A stretch of DNA of 64,000 nucleotides from Longitalea arenae (GCF_016924755.1 NZ_JAFFJX010000001.1:372001-436000); one strand, 5' to 3'. Counted from the first letter of the stretch, positions 53,381-62,594 are shown. Numbers and translations are program-made. The notes: a model not told the origin generated them from the sequence alone.

Positions 53381-53953
53381 ATGGAAGCGCTTTTGCGATA
53401 CATCCGGTCACTAACGTCTTTTTCAACCGAAAACTGGGCATTGTTACAGCCTGCACTCACTCAAAAGACATTCCGGAAAAAAGAATTTTTGCTAAAGGAA
53501 GGAACCGTATGCCGTTCGCTTTTCTTTATCGTGAAAGGCTATTGCAAAAGCTATTATGAAATAGACGGTATTGTAAAGAACACCGGTTTTTTCTTCGAAA
53601 ATGAAATAGCCACTAACGTAAGCAGTTTTGGCAGCGGGCAGAAAAGTGAATTCAATATTGCTGCCTGCGAGCCGCTAACCGCTATCATCATTGATAAAGA
53701 GAAACTTTTTGAGGCTGCAAAGAATTCAATTGAAATAGAAACCTTAGGCAGGCATTGCATCCGTTTATTTGCCACAAAGCAGGAGGAATTTGCCAATCTG
53801 TTCCAACTTTATACGCCGCAGGAACGCCTTGAATATATTGAGGCCCGGTATCCCGCCCTGCTGCAACGGGTGTCCCTCTCCCAGTTAGCCTCATTTCTCG
53901 GCGTAACAAGGGAAACATTAAGCCGCATCAGAAAACGGCGATCCCAGGTATGA
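53381..53953 (+). CDS. Crp/Fnr family transcriptional regulator
   Basis: 190 aa. Cyclic-nucleotide-binding-like domain ~15-125 (FLLKEGTVCRSLFFIVKGYCKSYYE) and C-terminal HTH 162-188 (VSLSQLASFLGVTRETLSRI). The recognition helix has Arg177, Glu178 and Arg182 in the spacing of the E. coli CRP RETVGR helix that reads TGTGA. The PFAST-type phosphate-binding motif is not clear, so cAMP binding is uncertain. A perfect TGTGA-N6-TCACA site follows its stop by 3 bp. Confidence 0.88.
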   Translation: MEALLRYIRSLTSFSTENWALLQPALTQKTFRKKEFLLKEGTVCRSLFFIVKGYCKSYYEIDGIVKNTGFFFENEIATNVSSFGSGQKSEFNIAACEPLTAIIIDKEKLFEAAKNSIEIETLGRHCIRLFATKQEEFANLFQLYTPQERLEYIEARYPALLQRVSLSQLASFLGVTRETLSRIRKRRSQV

Positions 53954-53956
53954 TTT

Positions 53957-53972
53957 TGTGACGATCGTCACA
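53957..53972. promoter_or_regulatory. Perfect CRP-type palindrome TGTGACGATCGTCACA
   Basis: 16-bp perfect inverted repeat with TGTGA/TCACA half-sites and a 6-bp spacer, the CRP consensus. It lies 3 bp after the stop of a Crp/Fnr gene and 45 bp before the VOC start, so it probably mediates control of the VOC gene and/or the regulator. Confidence 0.75.
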
Positions 53973-54017
53973 GGACAAAGTCCTGCCGCGGTCAGAATTT
54001 TGCAGAAACAATTCATT

Positions 54018-54428
54018 ATGCAAATGCTTAAGAAGATCGATGAATCAACTAATGTTATTACCTGGTTTGAAATTCCGGTAACGGATATACACAGGGCAAA
54101 AACTTTTTATGAGACCATCCTCGATATTAGAATGATCAGGCGGACAGATGGCGATGATGAAGCTGTTTTCTTTCCGCATGATCCGAATGTGATACAGGCA
54201 ACATCGGGCCGCGTAACCGGTGTGTTGTCGAAGACAGCCAGGAACAGGCCCTGTGATCACGGTACTATGATCTATATAAATGCAAGTCCCGACCTGCAAA
54301 CGGTGGTTGATAAGGTAGAAAAAGCAGGTGGAAAGATCATTGTGCCCCGGATGGCTATTCCGGCAGGCTTTATTGCCGTTATCATCGATTCGGAAGGAAA
54401 CAAAATTGGCTTACATGCCGAAAAGTGA
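54018..54428 (+). CDS. VOC (glyoxalase/bleomycin-resistance) family protein
   Basis: 136 aa from ATG 54018 (MQMLKKIDESTNVITWFEIP). A GTG 60 bp upstream would start inside the CRP palindrome and is rejected. Two beta-alpha-beta-beta-beta modules: VTDIHRAKTFYETILDIRM, then GTMIYINASPDLQTVVDKV and AGFIAVIIDSEGNKIGLHA. One metal site may be intact. Probably expressed with or under the upstream Crp/Fnr protein. Confidence 0.8.
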   Translation: MQMLKKIDESTNVITWFEIPVTDIHRAKTFYETILDIRMIRRTDGDDEAVFFPHDPNVIQATSGRVTGVLSKTARNRPCDHGTMIYINASPDLQTVVDKVEKAGGKIIVPRMAIPAGFIAVIIDSEGNKIGLHAEK

Positions 54429-54439
54429 TGGCTTTTGCT

Positions 54440-54459
54440 GACGCCGGGCGCCCAGCGTC
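54440..54459. terminator. Convergent hairpin after VOC and murU-like genes
   Basis: GACGC-C-GGG pairs with CCC-A-GCGTC (one mismatch) in the 33-bp gap between convergent genes. The T-tract is weak. Confidence 0.5.
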
Positions 54460-54461
54460 TA

Positions 54462-55235
54462 TTAAGCAAATAATAATTCCGCCTGAGCCACAGAATCGGG
54501 TTTGCCCACATCAATAAAACGGGAACCGCTGTGGTCAAAGCCCTTGATGGTATGATTGGCGGCCAGTTCGAGGTAGGTATCTACAATAGAGAATTTGCCC
54601 TGATGCCGGATCAGTGATAAGAGCTTCTTACTTATCACATGAATGCCGCTGAATGCCCTGGGAAGATAAGTGGTAGCAGGCCGGGCGATCCTTTCTTCAC
54701 CGGTTTTGGTATTGCGCCAGCCGCAGAGCGTATCGCTGCCATCGAATAGGAAGTACCGTGAGGTCATTCGATCTGTTATGGCAATGGTTGATAATGGCCG
54801 TTCTTGCTCATGAAACGCAATCACTTTTCCCAGGTCGAGATCGGTGAGGATATCAACATTGATCACAACAATGGTATCTGCTGTAAAAAGCGGTTCCGCT
54901 TTTTTGAGACCGCCGCCGGTTTCAAGCACCATATCGGTTTCATCGCTGATGCTTATATGGCTGCCCCAGCCTTTGTTTTGCTGCAAGGCGTCAACGATCT
55001 GATCGGCGAAATGATGCACATTCACTACCACATTGGTAATGCCGTATTGCTGCAGGAATTCAATATTACGTTGTAACAAACTTTTACCATTAACAACAGC
55101 CAGTGCTTTGGGATGTTTATCCGTCCATGGTTTAAACCGTGTGCCCAGTCCGGCGGCGAAGATCATGCCCTGCACTGCTCTCTTTCCACTGAAAGGGGCC
55201 TTGTCGGCAGAAATATGTTTGTTATCGGTCATCAT
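54462..55235 (-). CDS. MurU-like sugar nucleotidyltransferase
   Basis: 257 aa. NTP-transferase fold with GMIFAAGLGTRFKPWTDKHP (23-42; nucleotide-binding loop) and the metal/activating Asp region VVINVDILTDLDL. The overall sequence fits MurNAc-alpha-1-phosphate uridylyltransferase (MurU) better than glucose-1-phosphate transferases. With the AmgK-like kinase (51740-53191) it would return recovered MurNAc to UDP-MurNAc. Confidence 0.75.
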   Translation of the reverse strand: MMTDNKHISADKAPFSGKRAVQGMIFAAGLGTRFKPWTDKHPKALAVVNGKSLLQRNIEFLQQYGITNVVVNVHHFADQIVDALQQNKGWGSHISISDETDMVLETGGGLKKAEPLFTADTIVVINVDILTDLDLGKVIAFHEQERPLSTIAITDRMTSRYFLFDGSDTLCGWRNTKTGEERIARPATTYLPRAFSGIHVISKKLLSLIRHQGKFSIVDTYLELAANHTIKGFDHSGSRFIDVGKPDSVAQAELLFA

Positions 55236-55297
55236 CAGAAAAACACATTTTATGAGCTGCTTCGCTGTTCGTTCCTTTGCATTTCTTTCCTTTAGTT

Positions 55298-56902
55298 CTA
55301 CAACACTATATTCTGCACGAGCGTGCTCTTGTACGGGTAATCGGTATTAAAATGTAATCCACGGCTTTCCTTGCGGAACTGGGCGCATTTGACGATCAGG
55401 TAACCAACGGTGATCATATTACGCAGTTCGCAGAGCTGGGGCGATACCGCTGTTGTTTGATACAGGGCCTCCGTTTCTTCCCATAACAGATCGAGGCGTT
55501 TAGCCGCCCGTTCCAACCTGATATTGGTTCGCACAATGCCCACATAATCACTCATCACCTGTTGCAGTTCTTTCAGGCTCTGGGTAATGAGGATCATTTC
55601 TTTCGGCTGGGTGGTTCCGGTAGCCTTCCAGTCGGGCACAAGCCCGGCTTCAACAGGAATATGCGCCTTTATCTTTTCTGCTGCATCCACAAAACACCGG
55701 TGTGCAAAAACCATCGCCTCCAGCAGGGAGTTGCTGGCCAGGCGATTGGCGCCATGTAAACCGGTGCTGGCGCATTCACCGGCAGCATATAAATGTTTTA
55801 TCGAAGTGCGACCCCATTCATCGGTCTTAATGCCGCCACAACTATAATGAGCGGCAGGTGCTACGGGTATATACTGGGTGGCTACATCAATCCCAATAGA
55901 CCGGCATTTTTCATAAATATTCGGAAAATGCTCAATGAACTTGTCGGTGGGAATATGGGTAACGTCGAGGTACACATGCTCGGTACCGGTGATCTTCATT
56001 TCACTATCAATGGCGCGGGCCACAATATCGCGCGGCGCCAGGTCTTTGCGGGCGTCGTACCGTTCCATGAACGCTTCACCGTTCTTGTTGCGCAGGATGC
56101 CGCCATCGCCCCGCACGGCTTCGGAGATCAAAAATGATTGCCCGCGTACACCCGGCTCATATAATGCCGTTGGATGAAACTGGATAAACTCCATGTTCTC
56201 GATACGGCCTTTGGCGCGGTACACCATGGCAATACCATCGCCTGTAGCAATATTGGGGTTGGTGGTAGAGCGGTAAACCTGGCCATTACCGCCGCTGGCC
56301 AGCACCGTTATTTTAGCCAGGATCTTTTCTATCTGGTTATTCTCCCGGTTCAGCACATACACCCCATAACATTCAATATGGGGCGTTGATTTGGTAACCA
56401 GGTAACCCAGATGGTGCTGCGTTAACAGATCAACTACAAAACAATGTTTTACGATCTCGATATTGGGAAAGCTGTGGGCTGCTTCCAGCAGGGCCCTTTC
56501 CATTTCTTTGCCGGTAATATCTTTATGATGTAAAATGCGGAATTCGCTGTGGCCGCCTTCCTTGCCGAGTTTATAATCGCCATCCGATTCCTTATCGAAC
56601 CGGGCGCCCCACTCAATTAATTCCTGGATGCGGTCAACGCCTTCTTTCACCACAATTTCAACTACCTGTTTATTGCACAGGCCGTCGCCGGCGATCAGCG
56701 TGTCTTCAATATGTTTGTCGAAGCTGTCTTTTTCAAAATCAATAACGCCCGCAATGCCACCCTGGGCATATTTGGTATTGGTTTCATCAGCCTGCGTTTT
56801 CGTGATCACCAGTACTTTCTTATCTGGAAAACGTTGAGCAGCCTTGAGTGCGAAAGTCAATCCGGCAATACCGGAGCCGATAACAAGAAAATCAGTTTGC
56901 AT
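55298..56902 (-). CDS. nadB: L-aspartate oxidase
   Basis: 534 aa. FAD-binding Rossmann start (LVIGSGIAGLTFALKAA), TKYAQGGIAGV, HRGEYHSEFR-type region (GGHSEFRILHHKDITG), and the ...GGIKTDEWGRTSIKHLYAAGECASTGLHGANRLASNSLLEA segment of the succinate dehydrogenase/aspartate oxidase family. Makes iminoaspartate for NAD synthesis. The neighbouring nadA/nadC are not in the window. Confidence 0.95.
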   Translation of the reverse strand: MQTDFLVIGSGIAGLTFALKAAQRFPDKKVLVITKTQADETNTKYAQGGIAGVIDFEKDSFDKHIEDTLIAGDGLCNKQVVEIVVKEGVDRIQELIEWGARFDKESDGDYKLGKEGGHSEFRILHHKDITGKEMERALLEAAHSFPNIEIVKHCFVVDLLTQHHLGYLVTKSTPHIECYGVYVLNRENNQIEKILAKITVLASGGNGQVYRSTTNPNIATGDGIAMVYRAKGRIENMEFIQFHPTALYEPGVRGQSFLISEAVRGDGGILRNKNGEAFMERYDARKDLAPRDIVARAIDSEMKITGTEHVYLDVTHIPTDKFIEHFPNIYEKCRSIGIDVATQYIPVAPAAHYSCGGIKTDEWGRTSIKHLYAAGECASTGLHGANRLASNSLLEAMVFAHRCFVDAAEKIKAHIPVEAGLVPDWKATGTTQPKEMILITQSLKELQQVMSDYVGIVRTNIRLERAAKRLDLLWEETEALYQTTAVSPQLCELRNMITVGYLIVKCAQFRKESRGLHFNTDYPYKSTLVQNIVL

Positions 56903-56922
56903 ATTATTGGGTTCCGAAACCT

Positions 56923-56954
56923 CAAACCTAGTTAAAAATGCTTATTAATCCAAT
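56923..56954 (-). promoter_or_regulatory. Candidate promoter for nadB
   Basis: On the minus strand TTG (56954-56952), 21-bp spacer, TAGGTTTG (56930-56923), 20 bp upstream of the start. Confidence 0.6.
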
Positions 56955-56968
56955 GTAATGCCGCTTGC

Positions 56969-57748
56969 TTAATATTGTATCGTATAAGCGAATTTCTCGG
57001 GTGTTTCCAGCAACTCAAGCAGGTTGTACTTCATGGTCACTGTTTTTTTATCATCAGATAATTTGATGATGGGGTTATCGGTCTTTTTAGCAGCGCGCGG
57101 TAATTTGATGGTCGTAGTGTATAGGATCTCCATACCTGAGCTGGTCACCTGTTTTAACTGTGCCATTTCAGGACGTTCTTTAAACGCTTTGAATTTTTCA
57201 GCATTTACCTTTTTTTCGATAAAGCCATTTTTTATAGTAACATCATAAATGCTTGCGATATCGCTCATATCAGGGCTCTTGGGGGCTCCCTGATCTTCTT
57301 CACCGTCTTTTTTACCGAACATATTCTTCAATGCATTGCTCATACCTGCTCCGCTGCCGCCTTTACCCGCCATTAACTGTTGCAGGCTGTTCAGGTCTTT
57401 ATAGGGGAAATTCATATCCATTTTAAAGATCTTTTCCTTGATATTCATCTGCATTTTCATTTTGGCATCTTTCAGCAACGCCTTTTGTTCTGCAGTAACA
57501 TCTTTGGCCGAATCGAGCAAGGATCTGAATAGGATAGTGGTGTCGAGCACCCGGTCAAGCCCGTCTTTTTTCAATTCTTCTTCTCCGGCAAAGGTTTGCA
57601 TCATTTCGATCAGCTGACCCATATCCATTTTGGTAACATAGGTGCCACTGCCATCTGCCTTGATCTCGATCTCTTCATTCACTTCGTAACAGCTGATAAA
57701 AAAAATGCTGATCGCTACAGTCAGGACATACTTAAAATACTTCTTCAT
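56969..57748 (-). CDS. Putative lipoprotein of unknown function
   Basis: 259 aa. Lipoprotein signal MKKYFKYVLTVAISIFFISC with Cys20. A mixed alpha/beta body has a charged repeat-like middle (KDAKMKMQMNIKEKIFKMDM) and a Gly/Met-rich insertion (MAGKGGSGAGMSNALKNMFG). The early EVNEEIEIKADGSGTY looks like the start of a beta sandwich. No family recognised. It lies 20 bp upstream of galM's end on the same strand, so it may be co-transcribed after galM. Confidence 0.65.
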   Translation of the reverse strand: MKKYFKYVLTVAISIFFISCYEVNEEIEIKADGSGTYVTKMDMGQLIEMMQTFAGEEELKKDGLDRVLDTTILFRSLLDSAKDVTAEQKALLKDAKMKMQMNIKEKIFKMDMNFPYKDLNSLQQLMAGKGGSGAGMSNALKNMFGKKDGEEDQGAPKSPDMSDIASIYDVTIKNGFIEKKVNAEKFKAFKERPEMAQLKQVTSSGMEILYTTTIKLPRAAKKTDNPIIKLSDDKKTVTMKYNLLELLETPEKFAYTIQY

Positions 57749-57768
57749 TACGGGTTATTTTAGGCAAG

Positions 57769-58731
57769 TTAATCGTTTTCAGCCACTCCGGCCTGATACC
57801 AAACCGTAAAAGTTTGTGAGCGGCTTGGCTCCAGTATGAGCAGTCCCATTCCATTATTAAAACAGTCGGGCGCGCCACTGAGATTCTCAATGGCAATGCT
57901 TTTTCGGTCGGCCGGTGTGTAAACCTGTAAATAGGGGTAGGAATTGTTAGTGTAGAGGGCAACGAACGCATTGTTTGCCGGGTTCAGCAGTACAGCACAG
58001 GGCCGTTGTTCAATTGGTTTAACCACAAAACAGTTATCGATTAAGCGATCGCCAATGAGGGCCCCTTCATAGAAGCTGTTATCGGGGATCAGCTTTCCCG
58101 TAGGAATAAGGTCTTTGTCAAACGCTACCATGGTGTCGGCGCTGAGCTGCAATTCATAGCCGGTAACATCTCCGCCCAGTTGAAAATACGGGTGCCAGCC
58201 GTCTGCCAGAGGAATAGACAACATATCCATATTGAGGATCGTAGTCTCTATCTGTAATACCTGCTGCGGCAGCAGCGTATACCGCACTTCACACATATAC
58301 TCATAGGGGTAACCCGGATCTTCGCGCCGGAAATGGTACCGCAGGGTAACATTCGCCTGCATATCGTCGGCAAAATCATTGGTTATTTTGAAAGGTCTGT
58401 TGTACAATAATCCGTGAATAGCATTGCCATCGCTGAATTTTCCGGGAAATTCAAAATCCTCGCCGTCGAAGCTGTATTTCCCGTTCCGCAAACGGCAAAC
58501 GAATGGCGACAGTTTACTGCCTTTGTAGGAGATCGCCAGCTCCCGTTCCAATCGTTCGCGGGTAGCATAATTATCAATGATGTTCAGCTGCTCACCATTT
58601 ACAGGGATCTCAAACCCGTGTAAGAGGGCGCCGTGTTCAGGCAGAATGGTGATGATTGTATTTGTTGCATTATCTTGCAGCCTGACCAATGACAACCCGT
58701 TTTGGGTACTGCGGGAAACACTAAAACTCAT
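57769..58731 (-). CDS. Aldose 1-epimerase family protein
   Basis: 320 aa. Galactose mutarotase-like fold with conserved HGLLYNRPFK (catalytic His ~108), ADGWHPYFQLGG (second His) and YLQVYTPADRKSIAIE...GAPDCFNNGMGLLILEPS (catalytic Glu). Probably galM (anomer interconversion). Divergent from galK across a ~58-bp shared promoter region, giving a Leloir-type pair. Confidence 0.85.
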   Translation of the reverse strand: MSFSVSRSTQNGLSLVRLQDNATNTIITILPEHGALLHGFEIPVNGEQLNIIDNYATRERLERELAISYKGSKLSPFVCRLRNGKYSFDGEDFEFPGKFSDGNAIHGLLYNRPFKITNDFADDMQANVTLRYHFRREDPGYPYEYMCEVRYTLLPQQVLQIETTILNMDMLSIPLADGWHPYFQLGGDVTGYELQLSADTMVAFDKDLIPTGKLIPDNSFYEGALIGDRLIDNCFVVKPIEQRPCAVLLNPANNAFVALYTNNSYPYLQVYTPADRKSIAIENLSGAPDCFNNGMGLLILEPSRSQTFTVWYQAGVAEND

Positions 58732-58789
58732 AGTTTCAATTTAGGTACAAAGAAAATTTTTTAAAATTAATTTATCTAACGATAGTAGC

Positions 58790-59935
58790 ATGATCAAAAA
58801 ACTGCAACAGGCTTTCCGGGAACGCTTTAACAAAGAACCGATGATCGTTGGTGCGCCGGGACGGGTGAACCTTATTGGCGAACATACCGATTATAATAAT
58901 GGCTTTGTTTTACCCGGCGCCGTAGATAAAAAGATCTACGTGGCCATTGCCCCGAACGATACCGACACTATTAATGTTTACGCCAACCAGTTCAATGAAT
59001 CATATTCATTTTCTATACATGTGACCGAACCACATAAGGGGTGGATGAACTATTTGCTGGGGGTCACTTATCATATTCAACAGCGCGGGAAAAAAGTGGG
59101 CGGGGTAGATGTGGTCATCGATGGAGATATTCCGGTAGGCGCCGGCATGAGCTCTTCGGCTGCTTTATGCTCAGGCTTCGGGTTTGCCCTGAATGAATTG
59201 TTCGGGCTTGCACTGAGCCGGATGGACCTGGCTTTTATCGGTCAGAAAACCGAACATACGTTTGTTGGTCTGCAATGCGGTATCATGGATCAATTCGCCA
59301 GTTTGCACGGCAAACAAGGTCATGTGATGAAGCTCGATTGCCGCAGCCTCGAATATGAATATATTCCGTTTGATTTTCCTGCTTATAAAATTGTGTTGGT
59401 GAACAGCATGGTGAGCCACTCACTGGCCAGCAGCGAATACAATGTTCGCCGCCAGCAATGTGAAGAAGGAATTGCCATTCTGAAAAAACACTATCCTGAG
59501 ATCAGTTCCCTGCGGGATGTGGAACCGGCGCAGTTGCTGCAACACCAGCATGAATTACCGCCTGTTGTATTTGACCGTTGCTCTTATGTAGTGTATGAGA
59601 AAGAAAGGCTGCTTAAAGGTTGCGAGGCGCTGTCGAATAAAGATCTGACCACCTTTGGAAAAATGATGTTTGCTACCCATGAAGGGTTAAGCAAAAAGTA
59701 TGCGGTTAGCTGTACCGAGCTGGACTTCCTGGTTGAATGCGCCCAGCATATTACCGGCGTGGCAGGCGCCCGGATGATGGGCGGCGGATTTGGCGGTTGT
59801 ACGATCAATGTTGTACAGGCAGATGCCGTAGAAACCTTTACACAGAAGATCCAAGCGGCCTTTAACGGATTATTTAAAAAAACACCAGAGGTATATGTTA
59901 CGCAAATTGAAGATGGCGTGAAGATAATCAGCTAA
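58790..59935 (+). CDS. galK: Galactokinase
   Basis: 381 aa. GHMP kinase motifs: VGAPGRVNLIGEHTDYNNGFVLP (galactokinase signature), GDIPVGAGMSSSAALCSGFGFAL (ATP loop) and GARMMGGGFGGCTINVV. Converts galactose to galactose-1-phosphate. Divergent from the aldose epimerase and followed by a strong terminator. Confidence 0.95.
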   Translation: MIKKLQQAFRERFNKEPMIVGAPGRVNLIGEHTDYNNGFVLPGAVDKKIYVAIAPNDTDTINVYANQFNESYSFSIHVTEPHKGWMNYLLGVTYHIQQRGKKVGGVDVVIDGDIPVGAGMSSSAALCSGFGFALNELFGLALSRMDLAFIGQKTEHTFVGLQCGIMDQFASLHGKQGHVMKLDCRSLEYEYIPFDFPAYKIVLVNSMVSHSLASSEYNVRRQQCEEGIAILKKHYPEISSLRDVEPAQLLQHQHELPPVVFDRCSYVVYEKERLLKGCEALSNKDLTTFGKMMFATHEGLSKKYAVSCTELDFLVECAQHITGVAGARMMGGGFGGCTINVVQADAVETFTQKIQAAFNGLFKKTPEVYVTQIEDGVKIIS

Positions 59936-60002
59936 TGTGAAAACCAGTTAGTGGGATAATAGCTGATGTGACAATGGAATACCAGATACAAACGGCTTAA
60001 AA

Positions 60003-60044
60003 CAGAATGCTCAACGCAATAATTGGATTGCGCTGAGCATTCTG
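60003..60044. terminator. Terminator between convergent galK and GyrI-like genes
   Basis: CAGAATGCTCAACGCAAT and ATTGCGCTGAGCATTCTG form an 18-bp stem with one mismatch, 6-nt loop; CGTTTT follows on the + side. Confidence 0.9.
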
Positions 60045-60060
60045 CGTTTTGCATTATACT

Positions 60061-60561
60061 TTAGATGTAAACCGGTACCAAACGCTTCTTTTGCGCCGGT
60101 TTGTTTGCTGTCTTTCCTGGCAATACTCCTATCTGAATTTCCGTCATATTTTTTTCAGGCTCAGCAAAGTTGATATTCCTGAACACCTCCCGGCATTCGT
60201 TGGATATAGGTATATTATGTTCGCCCAGCCTTTCCATGATCTGGGCATGACTGCCGGGCAATAATTCCCAGGGACCTTCATGCGGAAAAGTAATGGCTTT
60301 AAAAAAGCCCAGTTCCCGCACCTCGAATTTGGTGGATTGTATCACCTTCCTGATCGGAATAGCGATCTCCAGTGTGAATTCGGTATCGGGATTCCCATCC
60401 ATTCCGTAATAGATCCAGTGCAGCGGGCCATTGATAAAGCTCTTACGGCCAGCCACTGCATATAATTCTGCCATAACCGGTCCAAACCGATGAAGTTCAG
60501 CAATAGTGGTTTTATGTATACTGCTCAAAACCCTTAACGGCGGAAAAGTTTTTATGTGCAT
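60061..60561 (-). CDS. GyrI-like small-molecule binding domain protein
   Basis: 166 aa from ATG 60561 (MHIKTFPPLRVLSSIHKTTI). Two SHS2-type halves (YYGMDGNPDTEFTLEIAIPI and ITFPHEGPWELLPGSHAQIM) typical of GyrI-like/effector-binding domains without a DNA-binding part. May bind a hydrophobic ligand or act as a hydrolase. Convergent with galK. Confidence 0.7.
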   Translation of the reverse strand: MHIKTFPPLRVLSSIHKTTIAELHRFGPVMAELYAVAGRKSFINGPLHWIYYGMDGNPDTEFTLEIAIPIRKVIQSTKFEVRELGFFKAITFPHEGPWELLPGSHAQIMERLGEHNIPISNECREVFRNINFAEPEKNMTEIQIGVLPGKTANKPAQKKRLVPVYI

Positions 60562-60753
60562 ACAAATTACTTTTAAAGTGAATAAATGACCACGCTGTAC
60601 ATGAATAGTAACGATTGGCAACGGATCTTAAGGACACAAAAAATATGAACCTGGATATTAGGGGTATGAAGTAAGAAGTAGCAGGTATGAAAACAATTTC
60701 TGATCGTACGATTTAGGGATTTTGTGATTTGCCCAGCCTTGAACTTTCCGATA

Positions 60754-60811
60754 AATCTCCAAATTTCAAAATCCCGAAATCTCAAAATCAAGAAATCCCC
60801 CAATCCCTGAA
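60754..60811. repeat. AATCTCCAAATTTCAAAATC-type short repeat
   Basis: Tandem degenerate AAATC(TC/CC) words over ~58 bp, matching the 9631-9660 repeat, in a 295-bp spacer before a DinB-family gene. Confidence 0.6.
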
Positions 60812-60856
60812 TTCTTACCAGCACAACGATCTTACTTTTAGGCACTTAGCCCCACG

Positions 60857-61345
60857 CTACGGCAACGGCACTTCTCCCCATGCTTCCCATTCTTCCCTGG
60901 TAGGACCATAAACACCGGGCACTGTCAGGCCGGCCATGCGCATCAGTACCGTCATTTGCGCACGGTGGTGGGCCTGATGGATCAACAAGATCCAAAGCGA
61001 AAACCCGTTCTTCCAGGGATCGCCGTAGAGATTGTTCTCATCCGTAAGATCGCTGTCGTCCCAGTTGCTTATGATAACACCTACGAGTTGATCGGCGTAT
61101 TTTTTATAATTTGTTACCAGCTCCTGTACAGTACTGTAGCCGGCATGTACTTCCTCAATGGGTAAACCCAGTTTGCCGGGCAGCTCTGTCACTGTCTCGG
61201 TAATGTGATTGGCGAGCCGGCCCAGGGTGCGGCCGCCGGGAATAGCCACCTGCAGCGATTCATCGGTAAGGCTTTTAAAGATCTTCAGCGTGGCTTCGGT
61301 CTCTTCTTTCCAACGGTCCAGAAAATCGTGAATGGTGCGTATCAT
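60857..61345 (-). CDS. DinB-family protein
   Basis: 162 aa four-helix bundle with spaced His ligands (NHITETVTELP, LLIHQAHHRAQMTVLMRMAG) of the DinB/YfiT family. Precedes the WYL regulator gene on the same strand by 184 bp (the regulator lies upstream). The substrate is unknown. Confidence 0.75.
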   Translation of the reverse strand: MIRTIHDFLDRWKEETEATLKIFKSLTDESLQVAIPGGRTLGRLANHITETVTELPGKLGLPIEEVHAGYSTVQELVTNYKKYADQLVGVIISNWDDSDLTDENNLYGDPWKNGFSLWILLIHQAHHRAQMTVLMRMAGLTVPGVYGPTREEWEAWGEVPLP

Positions 61346-61529
61346 TTGCTTATAATTTGAATGAAGATTATAAGACCAAAGTAACAGGCGGGGTGTGACA
61401 ACAGTATGTCAGCAGGAGGGAAGAAAAACTGAAAAAAATTTGCTAAAAAGGCGGAAGGCGGGGCAGAACCCGGAAAGCCGCAGCCGGAAGGCAATCCTGA
61501 GTGACGGAAATTAGCGTTAGGCCTTTATT

Positions 61530-62483
61530 TTAGGCATTTACGGGCAGATAATGCTGCCTGATCTCTTCGGTGAGGTCTTTCATAATAGTGACCAAAGCTT
61601 CCGGGGTTTCAATGCTCACATAATGCGTGTACATCAACAGCCAGCGGCCAAAGTATTCGAGGTGAGCGGTAACGAAGAACATGCGCACAAAATCTTCTGT
61701 GACCTCTTCCCGCACAAAGCCGTAATAATATTTCTGATTGCCCAGGTAACGCGCGACGGTCTTATCGAACCGGATCACCACTTCCTGCAGTTCGGAACTG
61801 TTGATCATCGTTTCGAGGTATTCCCTCAAAGAAGGATGGGTATCAGGTTCAAACGTATTATCCAGAATTTGCAGTTGTTGTATGCGGCTAACCCGGAAAT
61901 CGCGGTAATTATTGCGCAGCTTACACCAGCCGATCAGGTGCCAGGCCTGGCCATAATGGCATAAGCCGATAGGTTCTATGTTCCGCTCGGTCAATGCATC
62001 CTTACCCGACTGATAACGGATGCGGATCTCTCTTTTATCACCCAGCGCTTTTTGCAGGTCCATCAGGTAACGGCCTGCAGAGTCATCTGCCGGCAGGCGC
62101 GACAAAACCGCAATATTATCATTCAGCTGGTCCATATGCTCCTTGTCGGAACTGCGGAGCACCGCTTTGATCTTATACAGTGCGGCGTTGAAATGTTTTT
62201 TTATGGATTCATCTGCCAGGTGTTCGGTGAGTTTGGCGCCCATGAGCAGGGCGGAAGCTTCTTCCTGCGTGAACATGACCGGCGGCAGGCGGTACCCTTC
62301 CATAATGGTATAACCGCTACCGGCTTCGCCGATGACCGGCACGCCGCTTTCTTCCAATGCCTTAACATCGCGGTATACGGTACGCAAGCTGATGTTAAAA
62401 CGATCGGCCACCTCCTGCGCAGTAACTCTTTTTTTACTTTGCAGGTGGGTTAAAATAGCGTGGAGTCTATCGATGCGGTTCAA
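61530..62483 (-). CDS. YafY-type regulator with HTH and WYL domain
   Basis: 317 aa. N-terminal HTH (MNRIDRLHAILTHLQSKKRV, QEVADRFNISLRTVYRDVKA), WYL domain ~140-215 (REIRIRYQSG, LCHYGQAWHLIGWCKLRNNYRDFRVSRI) and a C-terminal extension. WYL regulators often sense nucleic-acid-type ligands; many in this position control neighbouring DinB or VOC genes. Confidence 0.85.
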   Translation of the reverse strand: MNRIDRLHAILTHLQSKKRVTAQEVADRFNISLRTVYRDVKALEESGVPVIGEAGSGYTIMEGYRLPPVMFTQEEASALLMGAKLTEHLADESIKKHFNAALYKIKAVLRSSDKEHMDQLNDNIAVLSRLPADDSAGRYLMDLQKALGDKREIRIRYQSGKDALTERNIEPIGLCHYGQAWHLIGWCKLRNNYRDFRVSRIQQLQILDNTFEPDTHPSLREYLETMINSSELQEVVIRFDKTVARYLGNQKYYYGFVREEVTEDFVRMFFVTAHLEYFGRWLLMYTHYVSIETPEALVTIMKDLTEEIRQHYLPVNA

Positions 62484-62594
62484 GTTGGATTAATTTGTAT
62501 GCTGTATGTATTAGATATGTTCAATCCCGAATCTGCAATCAGCAATGGTGTATCCTGTCTTTCGGGCCAGTTAGCACATTAACTGATCAGCAAA

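Noticed and set aside
53230-53559. 109-codon + frame overlapping the start of the Crp/Fnr gene
   Set aside because: Different frame from the Crp/Fnr protein and no recognisable features; the 53381 frame has clear domains.
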